The notes beneath the pieces are model-generated. The model did no database searches, had not been told where the DNA came from, and saw nothing but the letters and a program-made list of their open reading frames with translations. Shown in pieces: positions 10,505 to 23,482 of a stretch of DNA of 64,000 nt (position 1 is its first letter; each line of letters opens with the position of its first letter). Origin of the DNA: Diphasiastrum complanatum. Lineage: Eukaryota; Streptophyta; Lycopodiopsida; Lycopodiales; Lycopodiaceae. The stretch covers positions 7,251,768 through 7,315,767 of the forward strand of contig CM055109.1 of assembly GCA_029204225.1 (NCBI GenBank), written 5' to 3'. A program made the position numbers and the translations under genes.

Positions 10505-11240
10505 TGTTGAAATTGTGAGAGGTTTGATTCGCATTATCTGAATAGAAAGAGAGAGAGATGTGCTCTATGTCTCTTCTGATGTTGTGATCAACCAGTGAGC
10601 AATAGTCCTTTTGTGATCTCGCTATTTGGAATATATTATCCTCTGCTAGATTCCAGATATGCCTAGATAGAGTCGAGCTTTTAACTGTAGCCACTACTTC
10701 TAATTAAGATCTATCCTCCTCCAAGGTGTAGATAGACATTGCTGACCTACTACTGATTTAGCTAACATGAGCCTTTATGCGGAAAAGCAATTGATAGCTA
10801 ATTTTGTAAAAAACATCTGATAAGCATAACGCATTCAAAGATTATACACAATAGACAAGATATCAGAAAACATCTGTTCTATTATAGTGATTTCTTTGAG
10901 CGTTGTTTGGCATACCGCACAACACATTATCGCAAGAGAAACTCTGTCTCTTAAGAACAAAAGGTGAGTGCCGCTTACTAGCGTACACTTCTATCTATCT
11001 CTCTATGTGTGTTCTTATTTTGCTGATCAGCTCAACTCGTCTTGCTTACTAGCAAATAGCTTTTCATCCTCACATTCATCAATCAATCACTCAACCTATC
11101 TAACCTTCCTTCAATTGTTCATCCTTTATATATAGAAGCATAGGAATGAAGTGGTCTTCAATTTGATTAATGATTACAAGAACTGCTTGAGCCACTACCA
11201 AAGGTTTTCAGTTTGTTGTCTCCTTCATCATGTTGGTACT
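10505..11240 (-). repeat. 5' LTR of minus-strand copia element (outer boundary estimated)
   Basis: Ends ...TTTCAACA next to the primer site. A TATA-like box, CTATATATAAAG, is at 11124-11135 on the minus strand. I could not find the TG start; it lies at or beyond about 11.2 kb. Confidence 0.65.
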
Positions 11241-12150
11241 TCATTGACCTTGTCGAAGACGCGTCGACTTTGGAGCCGCCTTTAAAGCTGTAGACCAAGC
11301 TGTCATTGGTTGAGCTTCGGTCTTCGCTTGTAGACTGCAAGTGTTGATCTGCGGTTCCCTTTGGTCGTCTTCGTTTATCATCCGCACTTGCGGTTTGCGG
11401 TTCGTCGCGACTTGTGGTTTGTTGCAGTTTGCAGGTTGTTGGCCTTCGTTATCTTTGCTGTTGGTGTCCGTCGCGATGTGGTTGTGGCAGTAGTGGTTTG
11501 TGGCTTGCAGTTCATAAACTAGCAATGCTTTGTGGGTAGAGACCTCAAGTTTCTTCAAGAGCTGCAACTTGGTCTAAGAGAGAACTATAGGTGTCCTGGA
11601 TGCAAAAAGGATGATGGGGTTGTTGCATACTAGGAGGATGAGCCCGCTGGCGTTGGCATCTGCGTTTTTGGAGGTGGGACTGTCCCAAGTGAAGTGAAAC
11701 AAACGACATTGTCCTGTGAGTACCAACAGACCTAGGAGGCTGAAACCAAAGGCCTCCCTGCAACTTTCTTTTGACATACCTGCGGTTCTGTGTGACCACC
11801 GTGGGTGTTGATATTGGGTCCTCCAGCTCCAAAGGCTGGGAAGCCTGGCCCACCAAACTTGTTAGTTGCAAATCCGAGGGAGGGGAAGGAGGCTGCGAGT
11901 TAGGGACATCTTGGAAAAAGGCAGGTTGGACAAAGCGAAAATTGAAAAGAAGATGTGGGGACACTCAATGGGAGTGGATATGAAGTGGAAAGCTTCGAAG
12001 CATGAGCCTGTGGATAGGAGATGTCATCTTCCACACGTGCAAGGGGAATGTGGCCCTCCACACCTTCCACAACCATGGCGATCTCTATGTCGGTGAGCAT
12101 GAACTTCTCCTCCATCGCCATCATTAACTTCCCCTCCAATATTAAAACTC
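11241..12150 (-). other. Unrecognised Pro/Ser-rich open frames
   Basis: Minus-strand frames of 139 aa (11545-11964) and 79 aa (11900-12139) overlap in different frames. They are Pro/Ser/Gln rich and may be a decayed retroelement ORF; no family motif is visible. The GC content is higher than in the flanks. Confidence 0.3.
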
Positions 12151-13115
12151 GCTAGCTCTTATTAATGACCGCTTTTAGGCCAAATATAATTGTTGATTAT
12201 GGGTTTATGAAAATTTCCTATGTAGATTTATTCATTGCTAATGAATATGAAAAATGTGTTTCAATAATTGATTTGGGAGTTAATCGATAGTGTATCAAAT
12301 TGGGTGTTATTGATAGTGTATAAACTTGGGTGTTATCCGATTCTATATCTAATGTTCTCACATATGACGGGTGAGTCTATGAAAAACATAATGTTGGGTC
12401 CAGATACTCGTACACGGATCGTGATCAAACTTGTACTATACACAAAACTGAAATGATTTTTAAATTTTTCTACATCGCACTTTTGATTTTTTAGATTCTA
12501 GCAATTTGCATGTTTGTTTTAGAATCGTATGTATGGGAAAGACTCATTCTCCTTGAACCAATGAGAGAACTCCATTTTAAACGAGTGATTGATTGGTAGT
12601 CACTCTAGTGTGAAAACTGGGTAAAGTTTAGGGTTTTAGGGAATCTTTGGAAATATTTGGGGTGGGCCACAACCTTTGAATTGGTGGTCATGAATGATGA
12701 GTTAGTCCCTTTTTTATCTTTTTATCAAAACTGGAGATGCTGGCAGCTGGTAGCGCCACCGATTTCCTTATCTCTTATCATAAAGACTAATAGAGCCACC
12801 ACTCACGTCCAGTGTCAAGGATTGAACGATCCAGAATGCAAGAATCAGAATCTTAGCACTCGGAATTTTTGTCACAATTTTTGCTTCGCATCTGTTGATA
12901 ACAGTTTCAGTGCAAGAAGGCATTGAAAGCAAGGAAGGGCCAGGACATTTGCAGTTGCAGGTGACATAATTATTGCCTATTTTTTTGCTTTTTTTGGTGT
13001 TTAGGCAACAAGGATATCTGCTATTTGCAATTCAGGTATGAAGTCAAGGATCGTTGCATTTGCAGATCAGGAGCTTTGAATTCAAAGTTGTTTTTGTGAA
13101 GCCGGTCTTATCAGA
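12151..13115. other. Upstream region of the CDSP32 gene
   Basis: No gene seen. Two tandem copies of a 26-base unit lie at 12286-12337. The final few hundred bases presumably hold the promoter and leader of the CDSP32 gene, but no convincing TATA box is visible. Confidence 0.4.
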
Positions 13116-14261
13116 ATGCAACATTGGAAGTTCAGTGCTGGAGCTCATGTTGCACCAATTATTTCTTCTCTGCCCTATCCTTCAAGCCCCTCTAATGCAG
13201 CTCAATCGTTATCTCGCTGTCCCCTATCTTCCACTTTGCACGAACAAACACTGAAGGTAGTACATAATCCTTGTTCTACAATTTATTCGCAACCTATTTC
13301 CTCTAGGATATGTGTGTCTTCATTAAAAATGCTCAAGGGCGGTGCATCCATCAGAGGAACATCTTGCTTCTCTTTTGTTCATAACATGTCTTTCTTTTTT
13401 TCCGGGGAGAGTATTTCTTCGTCAAACTGCACCGCTAGTCCTTCATTTGTGAAACATTTAAGGTATGGAAGTTATCCAACTGTTAGAAGACTTTCTACCA
13501 CAGCGTTTGTGACTAGAGCATCATCTTCTACACTGCAAGCAGTTGGCAGTGAAAGCTCGAAAAGCGAGGATGATGTAGAAATGATATCCACCTTGAAGGA
13601 TTTTGAGTCGACTCTTGCTTCTGCCAAGAGGAGGTTAGTGGTAATAGAATACGCTGCCAGCCACAGTATCAACAGCCGCAGGATCTATCCGGCTGTGGTG
13701 GAGCTCAGTAGGACGTGTCCAGATGTAGTGTTTCGGCTGGTAATGGGAGATGAGTCAGAAGAAACAAAAGAGCTTTGTCGGCGAGCTGGTGTGGAAAAGG
13801 TACCGCACTTTGTTTTCTACAAAAATATGGAAAAGGTTCACGAAGAAGAAGGTTTAGATCCAGATCTTCTTTTGGGAGATGTCCTATATTATGGAGACAC
13901 TGATGCCCCCATTCAACAGCTTCATAGCAGAGAAGACGTTGAAGCTCTGATAGCAGAACACGCCAAAGATGATAAACTAGTCGTTTTAGATGTAGGGTTG
14001 AAGCATTGCGGGCCGTGCGTGAAGGTATATCCAACCGTAATTAAGCTAGCACGGAAAATGGCAGATACAACAGTGTTTGCACGCATGCATGGGGACGAAA
14101 ATGATTCCTGTATGGATCTGCTAAGAGAGATGGATGTGGTAGAAGTGCCTACGTTCCTGTTTATCAGAGACGGAAAGGTATGTGGCAGGTATGTTGGATC
14201 AGGAAGAGGGGAATTGATTGGAGAAATTTTGCGGTATCAAGGAGTGCGTGTGACATACTAA
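13116..14261 (+). CDS. CDSP32: Thioredoxin-like protein CDSP32, chloroplastic
   Basis: Chloroplast stress-induced protein with two thioredoxin folds. In other plants it reduces 2-Cys peroxiredoxins and related plastid targets under drought or oxidative stress. 381 residues are open without an intron. Residues 1 to about 135 are Ser/Thr-rich and basic, a plastid transit peptide ending near VTRASSS. The first thioredoxin fold (about 155-258) lacks a CxxC and has HSINS at 183-187, as is normal for CDSP32. The second (about 267-381) has the HCGPC redox site at 297-301, cis-Pro345 in VEVPT, and the family's C-terminal [11 protein letters not shown]. The presequence is longer than usual. Internal Met72 (13329) or Met91 (13386) may be the real start; I kept the longest frame. 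There is no poly(A) tail or flanking repeat to suggest a retrocopy. Confidence 0.95.
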   Translation: MQHWKFSAGAHVAPIISSLPYPSSPSNAAQSLSRCPLSSTLHEQTLKVVHNPCSTIYSQPISSRICVSSLKMLKGGASIRGTSCFSFVHNMSFFFSGESISSSNCTASPSFVKHLRYGSYPTVRRLSTTAFVTRASSSTLQAVGSESSKSEDDVEMISTLKDFESTLASAKRRLVVIEYAASHSINSRRIYPAVVELSRTCPDVVFRLVMGDESEETKELCRRAGVEKVPHFVFYKNMEKVHEEEGLDPDLLLGDVLYYGDTDAPIQQLHSREDVEALIAEHAKDDKLVVLDVGLKHCGPCVKVYPTVIKLARKMADTTVFARMHGDENDSCMDLLREMDVVEVPTFLFIRDGKVCGRYVGSGRGELIGEILRYQGVRVTY

Positions 14262-15099
14262 AGCTGTTAGCAGCAAGCAGTCTTTTGAGGTTGGTGCTCT
14301 TAAGGCCCAGTAAATTTTAGGTTGTTTTGAATACCTTGTAAGCTGCTTCTCCTCAATTTGCTATGGAACTTAGATCTCTAGTAAAGCTTTTGCAATCAGA
14401 ACGTTAAACGACCATTAAAAGCTTGAACACCAGATTGGCGTTTCTTGCATATGACCAGGTGGAGGCCAAGCGGGATATCTAAGTGTTTGCTGAAATGATC
14501 TTTAATATGATTAAACCTAGAAAACTTAAAATTATGCATTGTACAATAGATGAAGAAATTGTATATGACATGACAGAAATGACTGAACAGTTGTTTTAGC
14601 ATGTCTTATCTTCAACCCTTTTATCTGGTTGAAGCATGTATATTCAAGGTAACTTAGCTTTACCTTTATATTCATTGAAGTTTACTTCCAGAAATTTACT
14701 TCATGCAAGTTGCTTCCATATTGTATTCAAGGTAACTTAGCTTTACCTTTATATTCATTGAAGTTTACTTTCAGAAATTTACTTCTTGCAAGTTGCTTCC
14801 ATATTGTTATTTCTTGCCTTTGCATTAGTAATTGCATTGTACTTGCCTAAATCATTTCCAAACCTGTCAGACAAAAGGGTGATTTAAATTCCAATTGTTA
14901 TTGCATTTTTCAACATTTGATAGACACTAATATGCAATGGATGTGTATTTGCTATTCTAGATACAAATAAAAATTGAATGATGCTTGAGGAATCAATAAA
15001 TTAACTAGGAACTATCTTTAGTGAACCAACAACTGAATCATGCAATCTAAACATATCTTAGACATTTAAGTTGGTGTAAGGAACCTAATAAGTTGATCT
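14262..15099. other. 3' flank of CDSP32, non-coding
   Basis: Nothing coding. It holds the 83-base tandem duplication listed separately. Confidence 0.5.
14641..14806. repeat. Tandem duplication, two copies of 83 bp
   Basis: The unit starting TATTCAAGGTAACTTAGC at 14641 repeats at 14724 with only a few changes. Confidence 0.9.
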
Positions 15100-15960
15100 T
15101 TGGTAACCACGCACTCTCAAAGTGTTGAACGCTTACTTACCACCCATTCGTAGAGTTACCACTGATTCACAACTATGCATTGAAGCTATCAACGCTATGT
15201 CTTGTTTGATAAAGCCTCTAATGATAACCAATGTCACATACCACATTTTATCACTCTCGACTCTCATTAACATCATCTCATGGCATATCTTAGCTATGCA
15301 CTTGCTTGTGCCATCCACTAACACTCAGATTAGATATAATGAATGATAAATGGCTCTCCCACCTCTATAAACATAGTAGAGTTAGATCTCCATAGGATGT
15401 TGAAACATGCCACTAAAATTGTCAACAACCCCTTATTAGCATTTTGCCTCCTACCAAGGCCATCTCAAGGTGTAGTATTATGGTACATAATATTACCTTC
15501 TCTTATAAAACTCTCTTTTCAAGAGAGGGAGAAGAAAATCTAGTCTTAGGCCCACTTATTTCTCCCAAGTGTCTTCATCATTGGACTTTTTTTTCCCTTA
15601 ACAAACTCTATATTTAGAAACCAAATGGCTTTTTAATTGATGACATCATGTATCCACAATATTTCTAGTTCCATGAGTACAAAGACTATTAGATCCTCCA
15701 ATTGAATTGTTCACCTTTTGGGATAGGATTATGCTTTTCACCCAGTTAGTAGCATTCACTTTTTTATCTTAAATTTAATGGTGAACGACTTTCACTTAGT
15801 GTAGAATTGGGCTTGATTATAAATTGCTCTAATGTTGATTAGATAAGTTATTGCAAATTTTCATGTTCTGAGTGCTCTAATCTATTTGCGATTGAATGGT
15901 CCTTGACAAGTTCTAAAATTTTAACATGGAAGATATCAGCAAAACGAGTATGAGGTGGCT
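15100..15960 (-). mobile_element. Chromovirus family A, decayed 3' end (copy 2)
   Basis: 15100-15487 aligns with the element-A LTR on the same strand: shared blocks include GATAACCnnn...ACATACCAC, the CCATCCACnAAC region and a final TATGGTACA. 15488-15960 aligns with the element-A chromodomain and integrase end (compare 240-700, e.g. CTCCCAnGTGTC and TTTAGAAAnCAAA). It is far more diverged than copy 1, so an older insertion. No frame is open. Confidence 0.75.
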
Positions 15961-16194
15961 TTCGAACATGTTGCATACGCCTATGGAAATTGGTAGTTTG
16001 TCTAATGTAAACTAGCTTCCCAATGATGCTATTTTGATGGAACGCGATTATTGTTGCAATGAAAGATATAGATTGAAGATTGGCATACCTCTATGCTAGA
16101 AGATAGTGGTTGCAATGTCCGTTGTGAAATTTGTAGATCCATGGGCTGTAATGTCAGTACACAATTCATATTTAGATGCATAAGAATCTATATG

Positions 16195-19100
16195 AATAGC
16201 AGAATGTGATTTACAACCAATTTGGTGTCCTCTAGAAAAAGTTATGGCTGTCGGAAGTTTGGCAATTTTTGAACTAAAATTTGCAAAATTTTTGCAATGT
16301 TCTGATGCATGCATGCTTGTAACTCAGTGTAGTGCTTGTCTGTTGATGAAAATGTATGGATAGACCTGTATGCATGCATGGATGCATGTTGCATGCGTAA
16401 TCAGTAGATTGATCAGAAGATTTCTTGCATGAAGCTATTTTTGGCAATTCTAGTTAAAAAAGTAGATTTCCTAGTGGCTAGGCTAATTACGGGATTTTTT
16501 TCGTTTTTTTTTGAAAAAATCAGTGCATGTCAAATTTGATATTTGACAGTGCCTGTGAATTTGATAAATCAATCTTCATAATAGATTTTCACAGTTGGTC
16601 TATTTCGAACTGATTTTGAGAATCCCAGTGCTAATTTCCCAGTTTCTTGGCAATTTACGTAAAAATTGAATTTTTTTTTTGAAATCATTGCATGTCATGT
16701 AAGATGCATGATGGATGTTTCAGAATCCTTCCAATATGAGATGGTAATTGTGAAACTGTCAAGTCGATGTTTGGTCGATTTTCACAGTTTAGGTCCATAT
16801 TGAATGGAATATGAAAATCCCAGTTTACGTAAAATTTGAAGAAACCATGGACGTTTTTGATTTGTTCGAATTCTTTGGTTATCGATCAAATATAAATGAC
16901 TTATAAAGTGAATGATCTTACTGAGTTGAAATCAGTCGATTGTTAAGATCATTGTACCCTTCATTTTTAGTTGAAGATTTTGTGAATTTGTCAATTAAGG
17001 AGCATTTCTTGTTCTGGGGATCAATAAGGACCAAGAATAATGTAAATCTAGTGGAACAGTTTTATGCTGGTCTATAAGAGGATTTGCCAGGGATTAAGTG
17101 CGGCACTTAATGAACAAATTAAAATTGTCTGGGTGATAGTGCTAAAGTTAGTGATACTAAATTGAACTTTTTCCTAGTACAAATTTGGGGTTTTGTTAAC
17201 TTGAACCATTTTTGGAAGGGGGGAAAACAGTGGAAGTTTGAGATGTAGATGATTGTTGGTCTTAAGGATCCAATTATTTAATTTACATTCAATTCCTGAA
17301 GTACAACTAATTGCAAGTGAGAATAAGATTGGGAATTATTTAAGAAGACTGCCTCTGGGAATTTGGATTCTTTTTTCTTAGTGTGAATTAGAATTTCAAA
17401 AATTCGAGGATTCTAAGGGTAAAGTAGTGGCAAGATTGATAATTTATCTATGGAACCATCTCTGTTTGCAATTGAATTTGGATCTTGCAAAGTATGCATA
17501 TAGAAGGTGTTCCATACAGAAATCTAGTAATTTGGATTCTTTTCAGTTATAGAGTATTTCTCTATAATGATAGTAACTACCAAGAGAGTTCTAACTTGCT
17601 AAAAGAATTTAAGTTCTTTGTACCGATTCTGGAATGGATATTGGATATCTAGGACAATATGAGATTCGGTTTTGTTGAAATCTATGTTTCTTTTGGGTTA
17701 TGATACATTCTATTGTATTTGGATGATACATTTTGTTTTGTCCATGATGGATACAATATGAAATGGTATTCTTTGAGCAACACTAAAGAAGCATGAGAGA
17801 TTTCAATTGTTAGGATTATCTCCTAGAATTGATTGTGAATTTGATCCTATATTTGAGTATAGGATAGCCAAATCATCTTTTTTGACTTTTTGGGTGAAAC
17901 AGATCTGGATGCAGAGAATTCTTGGAGGAAAAGCTGGTGGTATGGGCCATCAGTGATTCTAAAGGGGATTTCTTGGGTAGAATGATCTGTAGACCGATGG
18001 TTAGGGATTGCTGTAATGGTAATACTAACAGAGTCCATTGGTTTTTGTTAAGGGTATTTTGGGAATTATGAGATATAGATCAATCTCTAAATGGTATCTC
18101 ATGAATTACAAAATATGGAAGCCCTTAAATCTATTTCTCTATTTTATTAGATCTCTACTCTTTAGAAATTTCTTATTACATGACAATTGGATTGAGATTC
18201 ATATATTTCCTTCCAGTGTAGAACTCTGTTATGAAGAACTGTTATAATTATATGAAATTGTACTTTCATATAAGATTTTTGAAAATGGCTTGGAACTTAG
18301 GTTTCCTGAACCCTAACGTTAGTCTCTATTTGATAGTTGATTATTGAGAGATCATATTTCTATCATTTGGGATAAGATATTTTATGATTATGAGGAAAAA
18401 GTCCTGTTTGTAATAGTATTGAATATTTATTACTGACTTTTTCGAATCTTTGATATCTTATACGTTGTCTCCTGGCAACTTTTAAATCGAAATTACAGAA
18501 TTTCTTTTTTAAAAGGGGGGAAGAAAATATAGGAATAAGTCTTTCGAGGAATCAGCCAGTTGCATTGATTTTGGAAAAAAAATCTTGTATGTGTGCAATG
18601 GTAGAACTATCCAGTTTGAAATAGACAAACTCTCTAAGTGATTATTTTGTGTAATCCGGAACTAGAGGAGTTGGGGTTATTGAGCTATGAGATATTCATT
18701 AATATGGGAAGTAGTGGTCAAGATTTAATTAAAATTCAATGATTGTAACCAAGTACCATTCTGATATGGATTGGATCAGTGGAATAAAGTTTTAATCTTA
18801 ACACTATGTCCAAAGATGTCTGTATGAGTTAGCCTAATCTTGGTTCGTACGCTAAGATCTGTTGTAGGCTGATTGGTAGAAGGAATTTTGTTAATAAGAG
18901 TTAGATGGATGGGAAATTTGTGATGTGGAGTTATTCACTTCAAAGATTTCCCAGATATGTTATTTACTCATGAGAAATAAAGTTCTTTGATAGCTGAGCT
19001 GCAAGATTCTCAGTGAATTATGTGAGTAACATATGTAGATTGTGGATATCTGTCAGTTTATAGCCTATGTTTATGTATAGGAACATAGTTGGATAAGTTG

Positions 19101-21070
19101 CTTATGTACATCTTAATCGTGTGGATCTACTATGTGTTTCCTATGTACTGAGTTTATATCGTATACTTAAACTAGTCAAAGTACATAGACATATGAACAA
19201 GTAATGTGTGGAACAGTTACTTGAAGGTTAATGTCTCTTTCTGTGGAAAGGGTAATTCATTAACTTATTTGTGGTTTAGAAGAAGATCTAAATGTGGTGT
19301 TATACATGTATAATTGAGATCTGCACCTAGACATTTAAGATTTCTAAATCATTTACAATTGACTTGAGTAATTGGATTACTCCTGATTAGAAGTTAATTG
19401 GATAAATAAGCAGTGTGAAGAGAATTCACCGAAAACTGTTTATTTTGATCTATATTGCTTATAAGTCACATGATTAGTGAGTCATTTGAATTCATTTATG
19501 AGAACTGTGCATAGAATATAAAAGATTCTTGATATAGAATATTTCTTGAAGTACAAATATCCTAAGTTATTGACTATATCCCAATGAGCTCATATACATA
19601 TATTGGATGACAGAGTCTAACTAATGTCAAGGATAACCACTGAATTAAGTTGGAATTCAACAAAACTTTATAATCTCTAGATGTGGTTCTAGGTGATTGT
19701 GTAAAGTTTATCATTTGTTAAAGACAAATGTTATATTGGTCTTTAATCACTTGATTGATTGTAGAATTTGGAGCTCATAATCTGGTTAAGAATCTAAGTG
19801 GAAGAATATTCTTGGAATCCAGTAATTTTCCTTGTGAAAAAGATTTCAGAATGTTTCTTATATTTCCTGAGTGGCATGTTATGCATATACTCTGGTATCT
19901 CTAAATAATTAAGTATGGATTTAGAATCCGATAGATAATGATTGACGAATCATAAGATTCTAAATGTTTATGATTGACGGATCATAAATTGATACTTAAA
20001 TGTCATTAGATGATTATATGGGAAATATGATGATTCTTAAGATGATGAGTAATCCTTGATCAATTAGTGGAGTTAAAATTTAGATTTGTTATTTGAACTC
20101 TAAATTTGTATACAAACTTGAGATTGTTTGGATCTCACAAGCATTTTTATTAAGTAATTGTTTACTTATGAGAAATTTGCTTACCTTTACAGATTGTAGT
20201 CAAGAAATGCTTGTGTACTCTTTTTCAGCCTAAAATCTCCGGTTAATTAGGAGCAGTTAAGTCTATCAAGATTGAATGGTTGCTATTTTCTGGTATATGA
20301 TGCTAGGGATAGAGCACTTATCTCAAGTCAGTATTTGGGGTACTCATGACTGAGTTGAAGTCATTTTTATCTTAATGGATCTCCTAAGAGATTTTGGTGG
20401 GATGAGTTTTGTACCAAGAAGCATTTATGACAGGTCTACAAGTAATTGTGGATAGTCGTGGACTATAATTTTTGGATCTTTAACTTTTGAACATTGATTT
20501 CCAATGTAAGGTGATGACTCACCAGCGATTCATGTAAATTGAGGTACATGAAGGTGATGTTATTAGATTGGAGAGAATCAAACCCAATAGGGAAATTTAT
20601 CTTTTAGTGAGCTTCTAAAAGGTCGATATAGTATTTCAGTGTAGAGACAGATAATTTGAGAACTACCCCATCTCTAAATACTTATTTGATATTGAAGTCA
20701 AACTAAAGCTTGATTTTCAAGGTAATTGTGAAAGTTAAATGATTGATTTGTTAGCTTTTAGACTTAATCTTCAGGTTTGGTCGACTGCTCATCCAGTGTA
20801 TCATGTAAATTTACTTTATATGATGATAACAGTTTGATGTATTGAAGATTTTGCCCATTTGAAAGATTTATCGCTCAATGTACTTTTGGACCCTGAACGA
20901 GTACTCAGGATCAAAGACAAACAATTGAGAAATTGTTCTATCTCTGTGTGCTTGCTTAGGTTGGTCGGTCAAATTGAGGATAATGATTCATGGGAAGAGT
21001 TGAAAGCATACAAATGGGATTTTCTCTAGTTACTCACTCTGAGGATAGAACTGGTTTAAGGGGAGAAGAA
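16195..21070 (+). mobile_element. Family-B LTR element, decayed internal region (copy 2)
   Basis: AT-rich sequence with no open frames. It ends in the purine tract AAGGGGAGAAGAA at 21058-21070, directly before an LTR. Its 5' and 3' parts match copy 1 at 5.7-6.98 kb. Only the last part is readable as protein: HPVYHVNLL (integrase tail) and two chromodomain relics. The central 3 kb (about 16.5-19.8 kb) presumably held gag-pol but I can read no motif there. Its 5' LTR is missing. Confidence 0.7.
20500..21033 (+). pseudogene. Two successive integrase-tail/chromodomain relics
   Basis: The first relic (about 20530-20740) reads QCRDR*FENYPISKYLFD. The second (about 20790-21033) reads HPVYHVNLL, then ERVLRIKDKQLRNCSISVCL and EDNDSWEELKAYKWDFL. 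The second is the better chromodomain match. The two segments align with each other at DNA level, so they look like an old tandem duplication of the element's 3' coding end. Confidence 0.6.
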
Positions 21071-21560
21071 TGTTACGTCCATGTCCTGTAGAAGGGAAAC
21101 AAAATAATTCCTGACGTGGATAGCCGGTCACTCCAAGTGTATATGGTTATTGGTTATGCCTTGTCATTCCGGACTTGGACTGTAAAGTAATTAATAATCA
21201 TATGAGGGCCCAGACCTATAATTGGACATAGGAGCACATGCATAGTGAATGACTGCTTTAATGGAAGAATAGGAGGTTAATAGCTCAATATAGGTTGCAT
21301 GGGAATCCTAGGGAGAATATTCTTTCTCTCATGAGGAGAATATGTCCTTTGGAAACTCGCCCATCCTCCTATTGGAAATTCAGTTTCTTGAGCCAGTTTC
21401 TCCTCCTCTCTCTTAGGTTCTTCACTATGGCTTGGGGGCTAGGTCCAGGAGGAAACTCCAGGAGGGATCTAGGTTTGGATGGGTGGTTTTTGCTCCACAG
21501 GTGTCCTTTTGGTTGTTTTGCAACAAGATCTAGTCAGATCTTCATTTGGCGATCCTTACA
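21071..21560 (+). repeat. Family-B LTR, copy 2
   Basis: Starts TGTTACGTCCATG after the purine tract. It aligns with the copies at 6977 and 61879, e.g. GTAATTAATAAnC, ATGAGGGCCC and the CACTATGGCTTGGGGG-like block. The end is approximate. Confidence 0.75.
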
Positions 21561-21904
21561 AGAGGCGGCAATTTTCCTCTCAAAATTATAAACTGAGAGC
21601 TTTGCCTGTCTCCCGAATGCATGATGCGATACAAAATCCAAAATTGCCAATGCATAAATTGCCATGAAAAATGTCAAATGCAATAAAAAGTTTTCTTAGC
21701 TCTTGCAGAAAATGAAATTCAAAATTTCCATGATCACAAATTGGCATATTGATAAGGTTTACTACTTTTTTGGCAAAAACTAATGCAAGCAATAGATTTA
21801 CAAATATGTATTTTGAATACACAAATTTTAATGATCTCATACAAATTGCTTTGATAAGACTCACGATTGCAAAATATTATTAAGCTCTAGAAAGTTAAAA
21901 AAAG

Positions 21905-22510
21905 TCGGACACTTGTAACAAGTTGAACAAGGTGACCATAAAAAATAGATAGTCATTAGCTAAAATGGATGACCTAATGAATTATGTGAATGGAGCAAGG
22001 GAATTATCCAAGATAGAACATAGATCATACTACCATCAGATAGAAATTAGGAACAAAGATGCTCTTACGATTAGTTTTAGAACTAGGCATGGCCATTATG
22101 AGATTTTGGTGTTATCATTTGGACCTCAAATGCACCTGCCACATTTCAATAGATGATGAACAATATTCCTTGTCCATATATGGGGAGATTTGTAGCAGTG
22201 TATGTGGACGACATATTAATCTAGTCACACCACCCTTGGGGAGTATAAAAGCATCTTCATATTTGTCTTGAAGCTTTATGCTAAGAAGTTGAAGCATGAG
22301 TTTTTTCAAACCAAGCTCAAGAATCTAAGTCAGACCATATTCAATGATGGTATCAAGATTGATTATGATAAGGTTTATAAGGCACTAGAAGAAATAATCT
22401 ATGATGTGAAATTATTCATTGGCTTCATAGTATTTTTGCATGGGTTCATTCTAGTTTTAGCAAGCCATATTCTTTTCTTCAGACTGATTCAACAATTTCC
22501 TCAAATAACC
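21905..22510 (+). pseudogene. Ty3/gypsy RT relic
   Basis: In pieces: [59 protein letters not shown], then after stops DGIKIDYDKVYKALEE and VKLFIGFIVFLHGFI. These are the RT palm and the RT-RNase H linker of an element related to A, on the plus strand. Motif A has lost its Asp (KIEH for KLDL). Several stops and indels. Confidence 0.8.
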
Positions 22511-22879
22511 TAAAAACAAATCTTTTTTCACCATAGCTCACAGAGAAAAGCTGCTCCAACTTGTTATTGATTCAATTCATTCAGTCACAGATTCAAGTAA
22601 ATCTACATATCCCCGTCAATCAATTCATCTTTGACCTGCAAGTTTTTCACATATTCGAAGAAGCTCCACTTCTCAAATCCGAAATCCGATCAAATCCAAT
22701 AGAGCTATATTTGTTGAGCATCTTTATTCTTCTGACATTGTAGAACCAGCAGAGGCAAACAAACAACAACTTGACGTTCAGATAGATATTCCCACACCTT
22801 CTAAATCTGATTTCAAAAGAAAGGAAAGATATAAGAGAGATTTGAAATCTTCACTTATTTTGACAAAACATCTAAACAA
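22511..22879 (+). other. No recognised content; possible start of transposase relic
   Basis: 22745-22879 contains short plausible coding stretches rich in Lys/Arg. Nothing firm. Confidence 0.3.
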
Positions 22880-23482
22880 TTTATTACAAGAGAGGAGATT
22901 CAAAAGGTACGATGCATTATTTGTTGTTCATCCTGTTGCTTACAAAAATTAAACAACAAAGAGATTGAGGAGTTGAGATCCAGTTTTTTTTTTGGCAAAG
23001 TAAAGATGGAAAAAATCACTATTTGTGTGCCACAGTGAGACCCGACAAAAACTCGTATGTATATTTTTTAAATGCAACAGAGGTTTGTCAAAAAGCCTAC
23101 AAAGCTGTTCATGCAATTGGAAATTCACGTCTTCAAAGAATGCACGCATGACTTCCTCATTGCAAGGTAGAACTGTGTCTTCGGATGCTTTGAATCCTAC
23201 GGCTTGGCTAAAACATTTTGTGGATGTGCATGGAGAAAAATTACCAAATTCATTATATTTTCACTTGCCAAATAATTTTACAAAATTGGAGATATATTTG
23301 AAGTACAAGGAGTTCGCTAAGACAAAAAATGTTGCCTATTTAAGTAACTCGTATTTTTTTTTAGGATTTAGAAGGAAGATTTTGGTTTGGTGAAGATTCT
23401 AAAAAATCACAAATGACAATTTGTTCGACATGCAAGTTGTTAAAGTCTGTCAAACAACTAATAAAGACCAATGATGAGAAAG

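Noticed and set aside
17847-18247. Adjacent ORFs on opposite strands in family-B copy 2
   Set aside because: No family motif; chance frames within an AT-rich decayed element.
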